64,000 nucleotides of DNA from Perkinsus olseni (lineage: Eukaryota > Perkinsozoa > Perkinsida > Perkinsidae), in contig JABANP010000026.1 of the NCBI GenBank assembly GCA_013115135.1, forward strand, positions 124,001 to 188,000, written 5' to 3'. The position numbers and the translations under genes are program-made. A model generated the notes under the pieces. It saw only the letters and a list, made by a program, of their open reading frames with translations. It did no database searches and had not been told where the DNA came from. The stretch's first letter is position 1; each line of letters opens with the position of its first letter. This document shows, piece by piece, positions 24,327 to 36,204 of the stretch.

Positions 24327-24420
24327 GCTTAAAATAACGGGGAGACGCGGCAAAACTGGACAAAGTGAAATATGGTAAAGGCGGGCAACATTTTCCGCGG
24401 AATGGTGCAGGTCTCGTGAA

Positions 24421-24478
24421 AACGATTATATGCGTGCCAAAAATGCACGAACGATTATTGACGCATAATCGTTAGTGC
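24421..24478. repeat. Intergenic hairpin with competing arms
   Basis: GCAC-G-AACGATTAT (24445-24458) pairs with ATAATCGTT-A-GTGC (24465-24478) around a 6-nt loop, with a single G-A mismatch. AACGATTAT also occurs at 24421-24429 and can pair with the same right arm. It lies about 100 nt upstream of the minus-strand OEP61-like gene, in the divergent space before the hydrolase gene. Confidence 0.65.
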
Positions 24479-24763
24479 GAAAGTGAGTAATTTATCCCGT
24501 GTCTCACCACCGTACTTTTTGTAAGGCAGCAGCGCGCATGTCGCTTATATGCTGCTTCGGCTGCATATCCCTCTGTGGATGCCGGGATTGTGTGGTAGGC
24601 CATGGTCTCCCCCTCATCCATGCTAGCCACTACCCTTCAGGTACGGCCCTTGACCTTCTACCCGCCTCGTCCATGCGGCTATGGCGTCATAGCACCTAAT
24701 GAGGGTACTCAGCTACCACTAGGGAGGGGCCTTAGGATAAATTTTATCAGGCGCACCGTTAAA

Positions 24764-26191
24764 ATGCAAAAGAAAACGCTGGCGGAAAAGCAACAATCCG
24801 TACGGACCCACAAGACTTATTATAATGCTTCGAGACGAACGACGGAAGCTGACGATACGGGTAATAGGGGCTTGTGTGTATCTTGCCAGCTTCAACCTCG
24901 GATACCCAGGTACCGGACGTCCTGTCCCTCTACTGTGACGGCAAGCTGTCGTGTGAACACGTACTGTTTCCGGGGGATATTAACGGGTTTCATTTCAAGC
25001 ATTCACTTGAAGATAACCCGGACGGGTGGACGATTATATTTTCCCACGGGAACTCAACAGGTAAGATCGGATTTTTATTTTCAAACCGCACCTTACGCAA
25101 ATCGCAGATATTGGATACAGCTGGATTTCGTATTGTTATCTTGCTCGTCGTCTAAAAGTTGACCTAATTGCATATGACTACCCCGGGTAAGATACCCCTC
25201 TGCGCACAGTGAAGACTATTTTTCTATTTTAGATATGGCTTGAACGGCGGTAAGCCTAGTGAATCTAATACGTACAATACAATCAGAGCCGTGTAAAACA
25301 CCGTACCAACTTTTCCGCAACTCACGACCCATCTCAGGTATGATTTTGCAGTATCGTCAATGGGCATCTCACCCAGTAACATTATTCTCTACGGCCAGTC
25401 TATCGGGTCAGGCCCCGCTGTTGATCTTTACACCAAGGTGATGTCCCCGCCACAATCAGCAGCAGCAGCGTTTTTACCACAGGTCCCCGTTGGTGGCCTT
25501 ATCCTGCACAGTGCCATAGCCAGCGGTCTCCGAGTATACAAGTCCTATGAGAGGCCACGACGGACGCCATGGTGATAGGGAACGGGCATTTGCTAGTCTG
25601 GACTGCGCATCGTAGGTTTGATCTCTACCGTAACGTCGAAAAGTTGTCTGATTATTTTACTGAAGCCACACCCGGTAGATCTGCGACACCCCCACCTATT
25701 TTTATAATCCATGGCAGTGATGATGAGGAGGTAGTAGGGCGGTCGGGTTCCCCACTGGGTTGGATTAGGGCTCCAGCAGGTACCATTCGACCATGGCTTG
25801 CTCCTGGCTGAGGCAGTTGCTGGTGATGGCAATAGTGGCCGGCCCGGGGCGTTGTACCCTCCCTGGTGGGTCAAAGGCGGCACGCACAATGATATCGAGA
25901 CACGGTAGGTTATCGGCTAGGACGCCTCCGGTTACACGCTGTCGCATCCGGTATCATTTCCTCACCCACTAAAACCGTATGATTGAGATCGTCACTTTTT
26001 CCTTCCTTCGGTTCACAATGATAGGCTATACCAGTCCTTGAGAGGCACAGGAAGGCCGTGGGTTCAATCCCACCATCGGTCATATTGCATCCAGGTACCG
26101 AGAGCAGTATTTCAAGCATCTGAAGGCCTTCGTCCGGTACCTGAAGACGGATCCTCGGCCAGAGCCTAGCAGCCTGTCCTCACCACAGTAA
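24764..26191 (+). CDS. ABHD17-like alpha/beta hydrolase (5' end uncertain)
   Basis: Serine hydrolase of the alpha/beta fold; ABHD17 members remove palmitate from membrane proteins. Readable parts: SLYCDGKLSCEHVLFPGD then WTIIFSHGNSTG (oxyanion-hole strand, about 25023-25058), ISPSNIILYGQSIGSGPAVD (nucleophile Ser in GQSIG, about 25390-25420), ILHSAIASGLRVY, IFIIHGSDDEEV (acid Asp, about 25695-25730), GTHNDIE (catalytic His, about 25880), and YREQYFKHLKAFVRYLK after a 190-nt intron (25905-26094), ending at taa 26189-26191. The catalytic triad is complete. The N-terminal Cys cluster expected for membrane anchoring is not recognised. The frame from 24764 is the best 5' candidate, but its junction to the main exon is unresolved. 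Confidence 0.7.
26055..26081 (+). other. tRNA T-arm-like sequence inside a hydrolase intron
   Basis: GTGGG-TTCAAT-CCCAC (26058-26073) resembles the T-arm of tRNA-Leu or tRNA-Ser with one loop base missing, followed by an acceptor-like CATCGGT. Upstream CCAGTCCTTGAG vaguely recalls an anticodon arm, but no full cloverleaf can be built. The host intron is 190 nt, about four times the local norm, which suggests an inserted and decayed tRNA or tRNA-derived element. Confidence 0.3.
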
Positions 26192-26976
26192 CTCCAGCAG
26201 CACAGGCTACTTCTCGTAGCAGCATCTGGTATCTTTCAGATTGGCGGTGCCAAGGGAGGCCAGTTCTTCGTCCGACTCCTCGGTGGGGCAGCCACCCCCA
26301 CCCAGTAGCTCTCCTCCGGCCGCCCCTCCAACTGATCTTGCCTGTTCTTGATTATCGTCATCATCACCCACGCTGGACCATCATATCATTCTATGGAGGG
26401 TCGCTATGCGATCCCATCTTTCGTCACCACTCGGTGGCCGTTAATGCATCAGTACCACTACCCGTATGACACTTGTGTACTATGAGAAGCTATTCATCCG
26501 TTTACCCGCGTCCCCCTGTCTGTAGCGTTCAATGGCCTTAGGCGACGGAGATAGAGTGGTCCTTAGTCCCGTCATTCGTTTCTCAGAGATTCAGGGCAAA
26601 GACTTCCTCTGAGCCAGGGGAAGTCTGGGACGCCGTGTCGCCGTTGTCGCTCCTCAGTTGAGTTTATGAATGCAGAATCCCGACGAGGCGGCTGATCAGC
26701 ACACCGCTCATACTCCAGAGGATGCAAGTGATGGGTCTATAATAGAAGGTAGTAGTACTAGGCATGGCCCAGGGTTGAGGATTGGGGACTTCATTCAGAT
26801 GAGGTGTCCCTAGCGTGCTCACCACACGACGTCATGCTCCGAGAGGCCAACGAGGAGAGGCTACCGAAACTGCTGTCGGAGGATTCGCCTGTCTTCGACC
26901 CGACCAGGCCACCGGTGGATCGGATACCCCTGTCCATCTGCAAGGGCCTCACTTTCGTAGAGGTAGTAGCAGAGGG
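26192..26976. other. Intergenic region with possible upstream exons of the next gene
   Basis: A 47-codon frame starting at ATG 26670 (MQNPDEAADQHTAHTPEDAS) ends just after a possible donor at 26804. A second frame, 26804-27076, reads like protein (LREANEERLPKLLSEDSPVF). Either could be a 5' exon of the Pro/His-rich gene, but no single splice model joined them convincingly. Confidence 0.3.
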
Positions 26977-28697
26977 ATGGCCGATGGGGGTCCTACAGTC
27001 CGTCAGACGCCCACTGCGAGTAGTGAAAAGGGGGAAGAGGAGGACGACCCAGCCCCGCAGGCCACCACTGGGGTAGGTCTGCAGGGTGGTGCCGTTGAGG
27101 TTGTGTTTTTCGACAGTTGCCGCCGCCCACGCGGGCCTCTCCCCCGACGTCACCGACGCCCTCGGAGATAGTGAGAAAGTCAGCACTCCGGCAGGTGGCC
27201 GAGGAGTTCGTACCGTCACAAGTGCCGAGCACTCAACGGTTCTGGGATGCACAGCAGAGGTACAACATCATAGGATCGACGATAGTACGGGAAAGGCCGG
27301 TGGGGGATGAGGAGAAGGGTAAGGATCACAAGGAGCTGAAGCAGGAGTACGAGCAGGAGAAGGCATTGAGGCGACTAGCGAGGGACCCGTTGAAAGCCTT
27401 TCCCGATAAGAACGGCAAGGAGCTCTACGGTCTGTCGCCCTTGCCGCAGCCCTTCGCCTTGCCGGAGGTTATGACCATCAAACCCAGCTACTACCAACTG
27501 CAGCCTCCGCCGGCGCCGCCCTCGCCTCCGTCATGCTTCAACACCTATCGGATGGAGACTCTTCCGGCGATGCTCCTGTCGTCGCCTTTCCTGCCCTCTG
27601 GTGGATACCCCCCACCTGGGGGCAGCGGCTTCTCTATGCCTCCTGGCATCAACCCTCTGAGGCATGCTCGCCACGCACCGCTGCCACACTTCAATCAAGG
27701 CCCGAGGCTCCCACCTGTGGCGGAGGACTTCCGACCTCAGTGGGACATGACGGGGATGACCCCCGACCAGGTGGCTGCGGCTTCGGCACGGCGGGCTATG
27801 ACCCACTACCACCACCACCACCATCCGATGTCCCCGCCGCCGATGGACCCCCACCTTGGCCATCATCATCATTATCCTCACATGAGGCCCCACTACCCAC
27901 CACATGTCCCTCAGGGGGGTATGCCGATGGGTCCGCTTGGGTACCCCCAACGAGGGCCGCTGCCGCCGATGCCTACCAACTGGGCCGCCGTTCCTCACAG
28001 TCGGCCCTTGAACTCCAACGCTCCGCCCTTCGTGCAGACATCACGATATCATCCCCTTCCACCTCAGAATGGCTACCATGGTGACCCACCGCTGCCGCCA
28101 GGAGGCCCTCTGCCACCACCGCCGATACCCCACGTGGCTGCCCAGCCTCAGCCGGGCCCGCCACTGCCGAACCCTGGTCCAGTGAAGCGGCAGGAGGCAG
28201 AGCCCGACGGGGGGATAGGCATCCTATGGGAGGACCGTCAACGGACCCCGCCATCACCGCCAGGTCGCCTCATCTACCTGGATATCACTGGTCGAGAGAG
28301 GGTAGACGAAGAAAAGAAGAGAGACAATGGGGATAAGGCGATGGAGGAGTCCCCCGCCCCTGACCGGAGCGGCTTCTTCTGTCCGCTAAGAGAGCATCTA
28401 GCGGCACGACGACTGCCCAGTCTTGCTGGACCTCGGCCTTTGACGAGGGATGGGGTGGAGTCCATGGGGCGGCTGCCGAGGACGGCTTCCCCTGTCTGGC
28501 AGTCGGTGAAGTTGCTCGGTGTGAGGACATCTAACACACCTCTCGACGAGGCCCTCATCGCGCCCTTGGAGCCCCTGATGCCTCCTGAGATGTTCGATGA
28601 GAATAAGGAAGGCTCAGAGCTGTTCTCGTCAGCTATGCGATCCTACGCCAGACTCCGGAGCTACTACTACGCTTCGCCCTCGTTGCACTTGAATTAG
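26977..28697 (+). CDS. Pro/His-rich low-complexity protein, function unknown
   Basis: Two exons joined over a 44-nt intron (27073-27116, gtaggt...cgacag) give a protein starting MADGGPTVRQTPTASSEKGE. About residues 60-110 (RFWDAQQRYNIIGSTIVRER) and a charged KELKQEYEQEKALRRLA helix precede a 300-residue Pro-, Met- and His-rich region with HYHHHHH and GHHHHY runs. The C-terminus (residues about 420-555) is less biased: RLIYLDITGRE, PVWQSVKLLGVRTSN, ALIAPLEPLMPPEMF. The composition recalls RNA-granule or translation-repressor proteins, but no domain is recognised. The start is chosen because it keeps the frame through the intron; upstream exons are possible. Confidence 0.6.
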
Positions 28698-28867
28698 CTC
28701 TGATGTTGTTGACGATGAAGGCATGCTACACGCTATGACCACCAAGTTTGACCCCTTTCCTAGTGTTGTGTTCCGGGTACAGTGGGTCCCTTCATCGTAC
28801 TCTCTGTCGCAGCTCAGCTGGTTTCGATAAGTCTGGATACTCCCTCCCCTACGGTAATGCCATAACC

Positions 28868-29761
28868 ATGTGTGCCGTCTACGCGAGTCCCTCCTCCTCC
28901 TTCTCCTCGTCGTCTGGCCCCATCGTGGTCCGTCCCATTACTGATATCACCCAAGGCCCCGTCGCCGCCGCCGCTTCTAGTGCGGCGTTCTCCCCGGCTT
29001 GTGATGTTGGTCGTAGCATCAGCGACCACACTCCTGCCGCTGTTGCTCAGCTCCCGGGAGCTGCTTCTGTCGAGAATATTCCGTCAAACGCTGATGGCGG
29101 TGTCGCCGTTACTGTTGATGATGACGAGCCCGAGGTGCCCCCGGACGAGGAGGCGTTCCCTGTCCTGCCCTACCAGAAGGCTTCTTTCCTGCGCAAGAAC
29201 TGGATGAGGTTCCCTCCACTACTCATCACCCTATTACTCGAGCTCATCCCGTCCCTGCTCTACACCGAAGGCTCCGGGGCGCTGACTAATCTTATAGGTG
29301 AGGACCGCGCTGACCTCTTCATGGGCCTGCGTGCAGTAGTCACTGCCGTAGCCGGTAATTTTTCCTTGCAAAACAGCAGCAATATGAGCCGCTGGCTGGC
29401 CATGGGTATCGTTACCAGAGGAACCTGGCGTCGCGAGATCTGGGGCGAGATCAAGGCCAACCTGTTGACCTCCCTCGTCCTGTCGCTCGTCATGATGCTG
29501 ACCACCGGCCTCGGCCTCTGCCCCTGGAAGCTCCACGACCATATTTCCGGCGAAAACATGTGGTTCGGATTCGTCATCTCGTTGGTCCTCTTCCTGACTG
29601 CCAACATTGGTGGTCTGGTCGGTATGCTGTCACCGTTGTTGTTGCAGTTCGTATTGAAGTTGGACCCGGCCGCCTGCGCTGGACCGGGCGAGACCTGCTT
29701 CCAGGATATCGTAGGCTCCCTCATCGTTGTGTTTGTTGCTCAACTGCTCTTCATGATCTGA
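28868..29761 (+). CDS. MgtE/SLC41-like divalent cation (Mg2+) transporter
   Basis: Single-exon gene; the ATG at 28868 gives 297 residues (MCAVYASPSSSF). The first 120 residues are Ser/Ala-rich and acidic and may be a targeting or regulatory region. The rest is one MgtE membrane domain: FPPLLITLLLELIPSLL; the family pattern VAGNFSLQNSSNMSRWLAMG (equivalent of GGNxGxQSxxxxxRxLA); LLTSLVLSLVMMLTTGLGL; MWFGFVISLVLFLTANIGG; LSPLLLQFVLKLDPA then a last segment VGSLIVVFVAQLLFM. The DPA motif with following acidic residues lines the ion path in MgtE. No cytoplasmic CBS domains are present, as in eukaryotic half-size members. Substrate is inferred from family. Confidence 0.75.
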   Translation: MCAVYASPSSSFSSSSGPIVVRPITDITQGPVAAAASSAAFSPACDVGRSISDHTPAAVAQLPGAASVENIPSNADGGVAVTVDDDEPEVPPDEEAFPVLPYQKASFLRKNWMRFPPLLITLLLELIPSLLYTEGSGALTNLIGEDRADLFMGLRAVVTAVAGNFSLQNSSNMSRWLAMGIVTRGTWRREIWGEIKANLLTSLVLSLVMMLTTGLGLCPWKLHDHISGENMWFGFVISLVLFLTANIGGLVGMLSPLLLQFVLKLDPAACAGPGETCFQDIVGSLIVVFVAQLLFMI

Positions 29762-30418
29762 GAGGGAATCTTCGACCTGCCTGTATGACCATGGTCGACC
29801 TTCCTCTGGTATCTTCGCTATGTGTCCACGACTCGCTGCCCCTGTCTACTCTTTCCTACACTATACAATTATTGTTTTACTCATATGTATTACTCAAGTA
29901 CGGTCAGACTCTGTACCCCTAGACTAGGGGCCCTGGTGGCAGTGGTGGTCGTTTGACACCAGTTTTAACAGGTGCCAAGCCACCACGTGCCTCGGGCCGC
30001 TTTGTCGGCCTTTGGTGTCGTCCCAATCGGGAGTGGACACTCGATGTGTGTCCAAGTACTATTTTTCCGCGGCCTTCATGGGGCTCAAATTATCTATACA
30101 ATAATCACGATTTAGATCACGATGTTATCTCTGGCGTACCCCGTCATTCCGATCTTACCAGATCCATGGCTGGTTGCTGTGGCGTCGGCCTCCAGCCGGT
30201 TTATACATACCTTTTTCGGGCAGCGGGTCGGGCCTTAGCGGCTCCCTATTGCTGCCTGTTAGTTTCCAGTGTTCATCATCAGTGTCGTCCTCTCGATGAG
30301 GGCCACAGAGCTTGAGCTTTATGAACCAGTTTCATTTTCCTCGCTGTTTCGTTCAGGGCCAGTCGTGGACTTTTCCCCGTTACCGACCCTCAGTTGTGCC
30401 TTAATATCATTACCAGTC
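29762..30418. other. Intergenic, two small palindromes
   Basis: 3' flank of the transporter and 5' flank of the ArfGAP gene. CCCCTAG/CTAGGGG around one base at 29916-29930 and TGGACAC/GTGTCCA at 30034-30054. No coding frame is recognisable. Confidence 0.4.
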
Positions 30419-32187
30419 ATGGGGACTCCTGTGGCCCCGTTGAACCCTCAGCTAGATTCTATCTTATCAAGACCCGAGAACTCGGTCTGTGCCGACTGTA
30501 ACGCGCCCAACCCTCGATGGGCATCAGTCAACCTAGGCGTCTTCATCTGTAGGCCCGCCTCACCTCACCTTCCTTGCCGTGATGGCCCTTCTCAGGTACC
30601 AATTGCGCCGGCATCCACCGAGGCATTGGAACCCATATAACATTCGTCCAGTCAGCGACAATAGACCAGTGGAAGCCTGAATGGGTGGCCCTAGCAGATG
30701 CTGTGGGAAACAAAGTGGCCAATGAATATTATGAGTAACCCCAGCCGCCAGAGCCTGCCCTTCCATCGCCATCGTGAAGTCGTCCTCAGGTACAACGTGC
30801 CGCCGCACATTCACAAACCCGACGGGAGTTCGTTCCCGAACGGCGGAGGCGGCGGTGATAGGTTGGACCCCGACACGTCGCGGCATCTAGAGCGGTGGAT
30901 ACGGAACAAATACGAACTTAAACTCTTCGCCAACTACTCCGCGAAGGAGCCCTGTGTAGGTCGTAGGCACCTCTCCATATTCAGAGACTTCTACTCACAC
31001 TCACGTGCAATGAACTCACACACGGAATCAGCATTCGTAGCTCCTAACCGCCTGTCATTTTCTCGTCATTCGTTCAGGTAGCGTTCGCTGATGGTGAGCT
31101 CGTCGGCCCTCTCGGACTGGGTGGCCCGAACCAGATCAGCCCTACAGCCACACCGGTCGGCGCCGGCGTGATGCCCAACGGCTACATCAACACGCCGAAG
31201 AAGTCCTTGAAAAAGAAGAAGCGGTCATCAAAGCATCAGTGGAGCGAGACGACGTCCGAGGGGGCCTCCCACTTCTCTTTGAGGGAACAGGCCTACGTGG
31301 ACGTGTCGCACCTCGATCCTCAGTACCTTAGACTTGCCCCCTCCCAGCAGGGCTGGCAGAATAACTTTTTCATAAGTTCCTGGATAAGTGACGTCTCCCA
31401 AGGACATGACCAGAGTCGGGCTACCATTTAGTGCTCCGCGACTTGGGCGATGGGAGGAGGTTACTCAGGCGATGGCAGCAATAGTTGACTCGACAATTGT
31501 TGAACCATTATCAGTGCTCTGTCCTATTTATCTCAATAACAACAACAACACCAAGTTGGCGTCCTTTATTCCCTGTTAACATTTCAATTTCACTGCGATA
31601 TCGTCGGTCATTCCGTTGTTAATGGTATCTTGGGTTGACCCCTGCTCATAACAAAATCTCCGCAGCGGTTCGACTGCTGTCTCTAGGAGGTCCGGACGCA
31701 ATCACTCATCGTGCCGGAGTTGGCGTTATCGAATCGCCCTTCTCAAGAAACGCTTTCTGTACTGCATTCATGCCAGCAACCCAATTCACCAACGGAGGTG
31801 GCCGACACCGGCCCCTCACAGGCGCCTTCCGCTGCCACTTCCACGCCTTTGGGTACAACAGAGAGACGGGCGCCGGCGTGGAGCGGTAGGCGGTCCGGCG
31901 TGGGCGGACTCGGAGAGGCCGCCACTCTCAGATCCCGGTCGAGGCAGGCCAGTGTGCCCAACCCTCCCCTCTATCAAAATGGTAGAAGCTCGAGCCTTCC
32001 CCCAGCACCGCGGATCGCCGCGATAGTTCTACCGAGCCCTACTCTCGACTACGTAAATGATAGAGCCGCACGTAGGCCATCAACCCTTTCCGATGACGTA
32101 AGTCCAGCTTTGATGCTAGGTGGCTTTGGCGGCGGTGAAGATTTCGCCACGAGCCGCGCAAGGTGGCTGTGCGACATGTTCGATTGA
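30419..32187 (+). CDS. ArfGAP-domain protein
   Basis: GTPase-activating protein for Arf G proteins in vesicle traffic. Start MGTPVAPLNPQLDSILSRPE (ATG 30419). The zinc finger is split by a 47-nt intron (30549-30595); splicing gives CADCNAPNPRWASVNLGVFIC joined to TNCAGIHRGIGTHIT, i.e. the C-x2-C-x16-C-x2-C finger with the catalytic Arg of GIHRGIG. WKPEWVALADAVGNKVANEYYE follows, then a second short intron and YNVPPHIHKP, and a further helix ERWIRNKYELKLF completes the domain. The C-terminal part is Lys-rich (KSLKKKKRSSK), then Ser/Pro-rich to the stop at 32187. No PH, BAR or ankyrin region was seen. The join to the last Ser-rich exon (about 31700-32187) is approximate. Confidence 0.8.
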
Positions 32188-32505
32188 TGTGTCCCCTCTT
32201 AATGTCCATATTCTTCATTGTGTTCAGTGCAAGATTAGTGGTAATAGGTTTTAGCAGGTTTCATGGGAGTATCAACTTCCCCTAAGGCACAACTCAGTGG
32301 CGAGCCATATCCAGTAACACTCAGGCAACCCTGAGTCTACTGAGTAACACAATAATGAGGTCAATGAAGAGACGGCGGCCTAACTTCACCATTACAGTCG
32401 CATGACCTCGGAGCGTATCCCTCATCTCTCGACTGCTACTGGCTTTGTCTCTGTCTATGCTGCAACCTGCACGATCATCATCGCCATGCTGAATGGTGAC
32501 GGGCC

Positions 32506-35500
32506 TCACTGCTCGATAGCAGCCTCGACCTCCTCGATGCGTGTTAACGTGTCCACGATGGTAGTCGCCGTCCGTGCCCTCACGGCTGATGGGGACTCCT
32601 CTGCCAACCTCCGCTCAAGTGCCTCCCACGATTCCTAATCCCCGTTCAACCTCAGTTATCTCTCTGTCCGTCTACCCTCTCGTCCACAGCATCCTTCAAG
32701 GAACACCGCAAGAACTCATTTCTTCTTCGTAGCGACGCGTGTCTCATGACCTGCGGTACCCGGCGGCCGATGCCTCGTCGCCGGACGAGCTCTACTTGGT
32801 AACTGCTCGGACCCTCGAACTCCATTCGCCCATCATCATCAAGTATGCTGCCGTGCTCCTGACGAAACGAAACAGCACCCTCAGAGGGAATCGATGACCA
32901 GCCGCTGCGTGGGGCCCCTCTACCTCTCGCTCTTCCTCAGCTGCCGCCTCAATAGCATCGAGTCGCCGCCTGCAAGTCGTGCAACGAGAGAATCCACTTG
33001 AATGAGCCACGCGAACCTCGGCAACCGGGAGCACTCTCTCTCCTTTTCAAGTTCCCCTCGCTCCCGGTCGTCTCTGTCAGAGCTGCTCGGATCTGCTACT
33101 GTCCCCGGGGTCGCGGCTGCTTCCACTGGACGCCCCTACCAACCGACACCGTTCTCGGCTGGCCTCGTCGGACTACGTGAACGATCGGAGAATAATTTAC
33201 ACTTAGCCGGCGTGAAGATCTCCTCACCGAGGTCCTTTCCATTCTCAAGTCTCTCCAGTCGGGAAATGATGGAGGGTGTCTGCCGGGGTGTCGTACAGCG
33301 ACAGTCTCAATGCGGCACGTACTTCTCTGAGGACTACGTCCACAACCTCCCGTAGTTGATGGGGTGCTGGATGGGCAACTGCAAACCCTCCAGCTGATCT
33401 CTTCGCACTCACCAGTCGCGCTCGCCAGTATGCATTTGAGGAAGACGACGGCGTCGTGCAGGGAGTGCTTCTTCCGCTCAGTGAAGGCCTGTACGGACTC
33501 AGTGTGTGTGATAGGCCGACCGACAGATACACTCCCACCGATGTGCTCAGTTCTTGGCGCCATCGAAGTAAAGCGAGCGGTGCAGCTGGGGCTAATCCCC
33601 GGTCGGGGGCCCTCATACCTCAAGCAAGTTTCTTGACTCGGGAGTTATTTCTCCGCCACAGGCCGCCTTCTGTGACTGAGATCCACTCTGCCGCGTACGA
33701 CGCTCTTCGAGCAACCTGGCGGGTACGGGTTTGGACACCAGCGAACGTCCGTCAGTAGCACTAGCCACCGCTGCAACCCTCGCCTGCCCTCCTCGGTGGA
33801 CCAGGTTTCTGGAGGAGGGGCTTCCTCCAGCGCCGCCGCTGAGGCGCTGGCGAGGCTCTCGGCCTCGGCCATAATGTCGTCTTGGATACTCTCGAGCCGT
33901 TGACTATCGTCACTAACTTGGGCGCGCAGCGATGCCTGCTCCGCATCGCCCCCTACATGCTTCTCCTCGGCGTATGACTTGCCGCCTGGGAGAAGAAGCT
34001 CAACGGCCGGCTCAGTTATCAGCACAGACCCACCCAAGAGCATCTGATCTGCGGTAGTCGGACTACCGAGGGCGTAAACGAGTACCTTGACGGAGTGAGC
34101 GATCGTGTCCGCTGCAACGGACGTATCGCTACAGGCTCGCCAAGCTCTTCAACTCCCTCCCCATTGACTGGGACGACTTTCGAAATCTCCACGTACTCCG
34201 TCAGCGTCCACGAGGCGGGGAGCTGGAGAAGGGGATCAACAAGGGTGGGTGCTAATCCTCATCATCATAGCAGTCTACTTGTTCTCGTACGCCCTTCACG
34301 CAGGTGTCGGTGATCAGGGCACAGCCGCGGTCATGCGAGGCTACCAAAGGCACCTCGTTCAAAATATATTGAGCTAGCCGCCTAGCGTTCCCGAGGAGGA
34401 AGCGTCTGGGGAGGAGGAAGTACTGCATACCACTGGTGGCGCCGCCTTACCTCGGCATCCACTCCCCGACCACACCGGTGACCAGAGGCTCAGCTGACTC
34501 CGCCGTAGTGTGCACGACCAGCTTGACGCCAGGGCGAGAGGTATCAGGAATCGTCTCCAGTGCATCGAGATAGGTAGTCGTGAAGAGAAGTGCATCTGAA
34601 GGCTTCCTGTCAGTCTGTCCACTTCGGCGTGGATGTCCGTGATGAACTCACCAGCGGCATGGTTGGGGGCGACCCGAGAGGACGGCGCACAGATGCTGGT
34701 TGGCGTGGATGAGCTGAGCACCTCCCTCGCGGAGGCTTTGCACCATCTTTTCGAAGAGAATCTGTACTTCAATACCGCTCCATCCGCACATCGCCATCCC
34801 CCTACGCAGGCTTTGGAGAACCTCTTGAGCCCTTCTACACTGGTTATTGATTCGGACGGCTTCATCATCACAATGGTCGCGCCTTCATGGCCTTGGCAAC
34901 TCCTGAGCGATTCGTAGCAGTCTTTTACAAGGCGATCGAGGCACGGCGTACAGGTCGATCGAGGTCTTCAAGCCAACTTGGTGCGGATTGAGCACTCCGG
35001 CCTCATCAAAAGCTTCCAAATATCTACAGGAAGGGTTTGATGCCAGGAGCAAGATAAGATACTCTCACCTGTGCATGAGTGCATCACCCAAGAGGAACTT
35101 CAACATGGCCGTATCATGTGCTGTTTTTTGGGCACGATCGATGAAGGCGTTCAACTTCACCTGTCTATTAACCATTCTATCGCGATAATGATGTTCAAAA
35201 AGGAAAAGATCTTTCGCGAGACTTTTCGCCCAGGCTTGGGCCCAGCTACCAGTCGTACAGTGTAAAAGTTAGGAATACTCTATTGACCATGGTAAGCCTG
35301 CATCCGATAGAGACACGTGCCCGGTGACTCACTTGAGTCTCGATCCGGGCTAGGACCTCCTCCTTCACAAACGGCTTAGTGAGGTAGTCGTTGCATCTGT
35401 ACACGTAAGGGCTGCGGTGCGTCCCTTTGCACTGGCCTTTTACGTGAAGCCAAGGCCTTTGACCACGTCCCCAGTGCTAGACTTTGCGCTGATCATCATG

Positions 35501-35993
35501 ATCGGCAGCTGTGGAGGGTAGTCTTCCACGCAGCTTCCGAGCTACATCGTATCTAACGCGGGTGACCTCAAGATACTCATGGGCGGCCCCTGCCTCCTTA
35601 CCCGCTCATCCCCGGCATCACTGCATCTAGAAGGATGAGGTTGGGCAGCTCGTTGTTGGCCAGGTACCTGCCACCACCGACCCATAGCGATTGCCTCCTT
35701 AACTGGCGTTACTCAAGGCACTCGAAGCCGTCCATGGCCTGATCTACGCGATACCCTGCAGCTGTGAGGAGGGAGTCTGAGGCGCCACAAGTGGCGATAG
35801 GCTTCGACGCCGAGAGCTCCCTTTGATTACGCATGACCATTTGGTTCACCGGATCGTCGTCAACACTCAGGACTACTGGGTCCTCGATCTCTATGTCCTC
35901 GATGTTGGGCCCTCCACCGCCGACAGTTAACATTATTTCCAACTTCAGTGACCAGAGCTCCGCTCGGTCCGTTCCACCCGAGGGGCGCACCAC
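32506..35993 (-). CDS. Large protein with N-terminal two-component receiver (REC) domain
   Basis: The N-terminal exons encode a response-regulator receiver. VLSVDDDPVNQMVM carries the acidic pocket (about 35880). LLTAAGYRVDQAMDGFECLE follows after an intron, and LPNLILLDAVMPGMSG carries the phospho-acceptor Asp (about 35640). The domain ends with CNDYLTKPFVKEEVLARIET, containing the conserved Lys (about 35400). All hallmark residues are present. The rest, several hundred residues, is not recognised: YLEAFDEAGVLNPHQVGL (about 35000), EVQILFEKMVQSLREGGAQL (about 34720), TYLDALETIPDTSRPGVKL (about 34550), LVYALGSPTTADQMLLGGSV (about 34050), a Glu/Ala-rich stretch, and a helical C-terminus ending EEVEAAIEQ (stop 32506-32508). 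No kinase or DNA-binding domain was identified. Exon borders in the middle are uncertain, and the true start may be slightly upstream. Confidence 0.65.
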
Positions 35994-36204
35994 TCAGGCG
36001 CCCCGACGGATACTGCAAACGTTTCGAAGCCCACCGCTCGTCCACGTGACTGCACGGTCCCTATGAATTCACTACACTGGAGAGCTTGGCGATAGAGATG
36101 GGGCAAATGATGATGATCCAGGACAATTCCCAGCAGTAAAATGTTAAAAAGTATACGGCAGCCTGCAACAACAGACTGGGCAGTAGGAGAGATGGCGGCC
36201 CGAT

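Noticed and set aside
27531..28257. Long frames on both strands overlapping the Pro/His-rich gene
   Set aside because: GC-rich codon bias leaves shadow frames open; only the 26977-28697 frame joins through an intron and keeps plausible non-repetitive ends.
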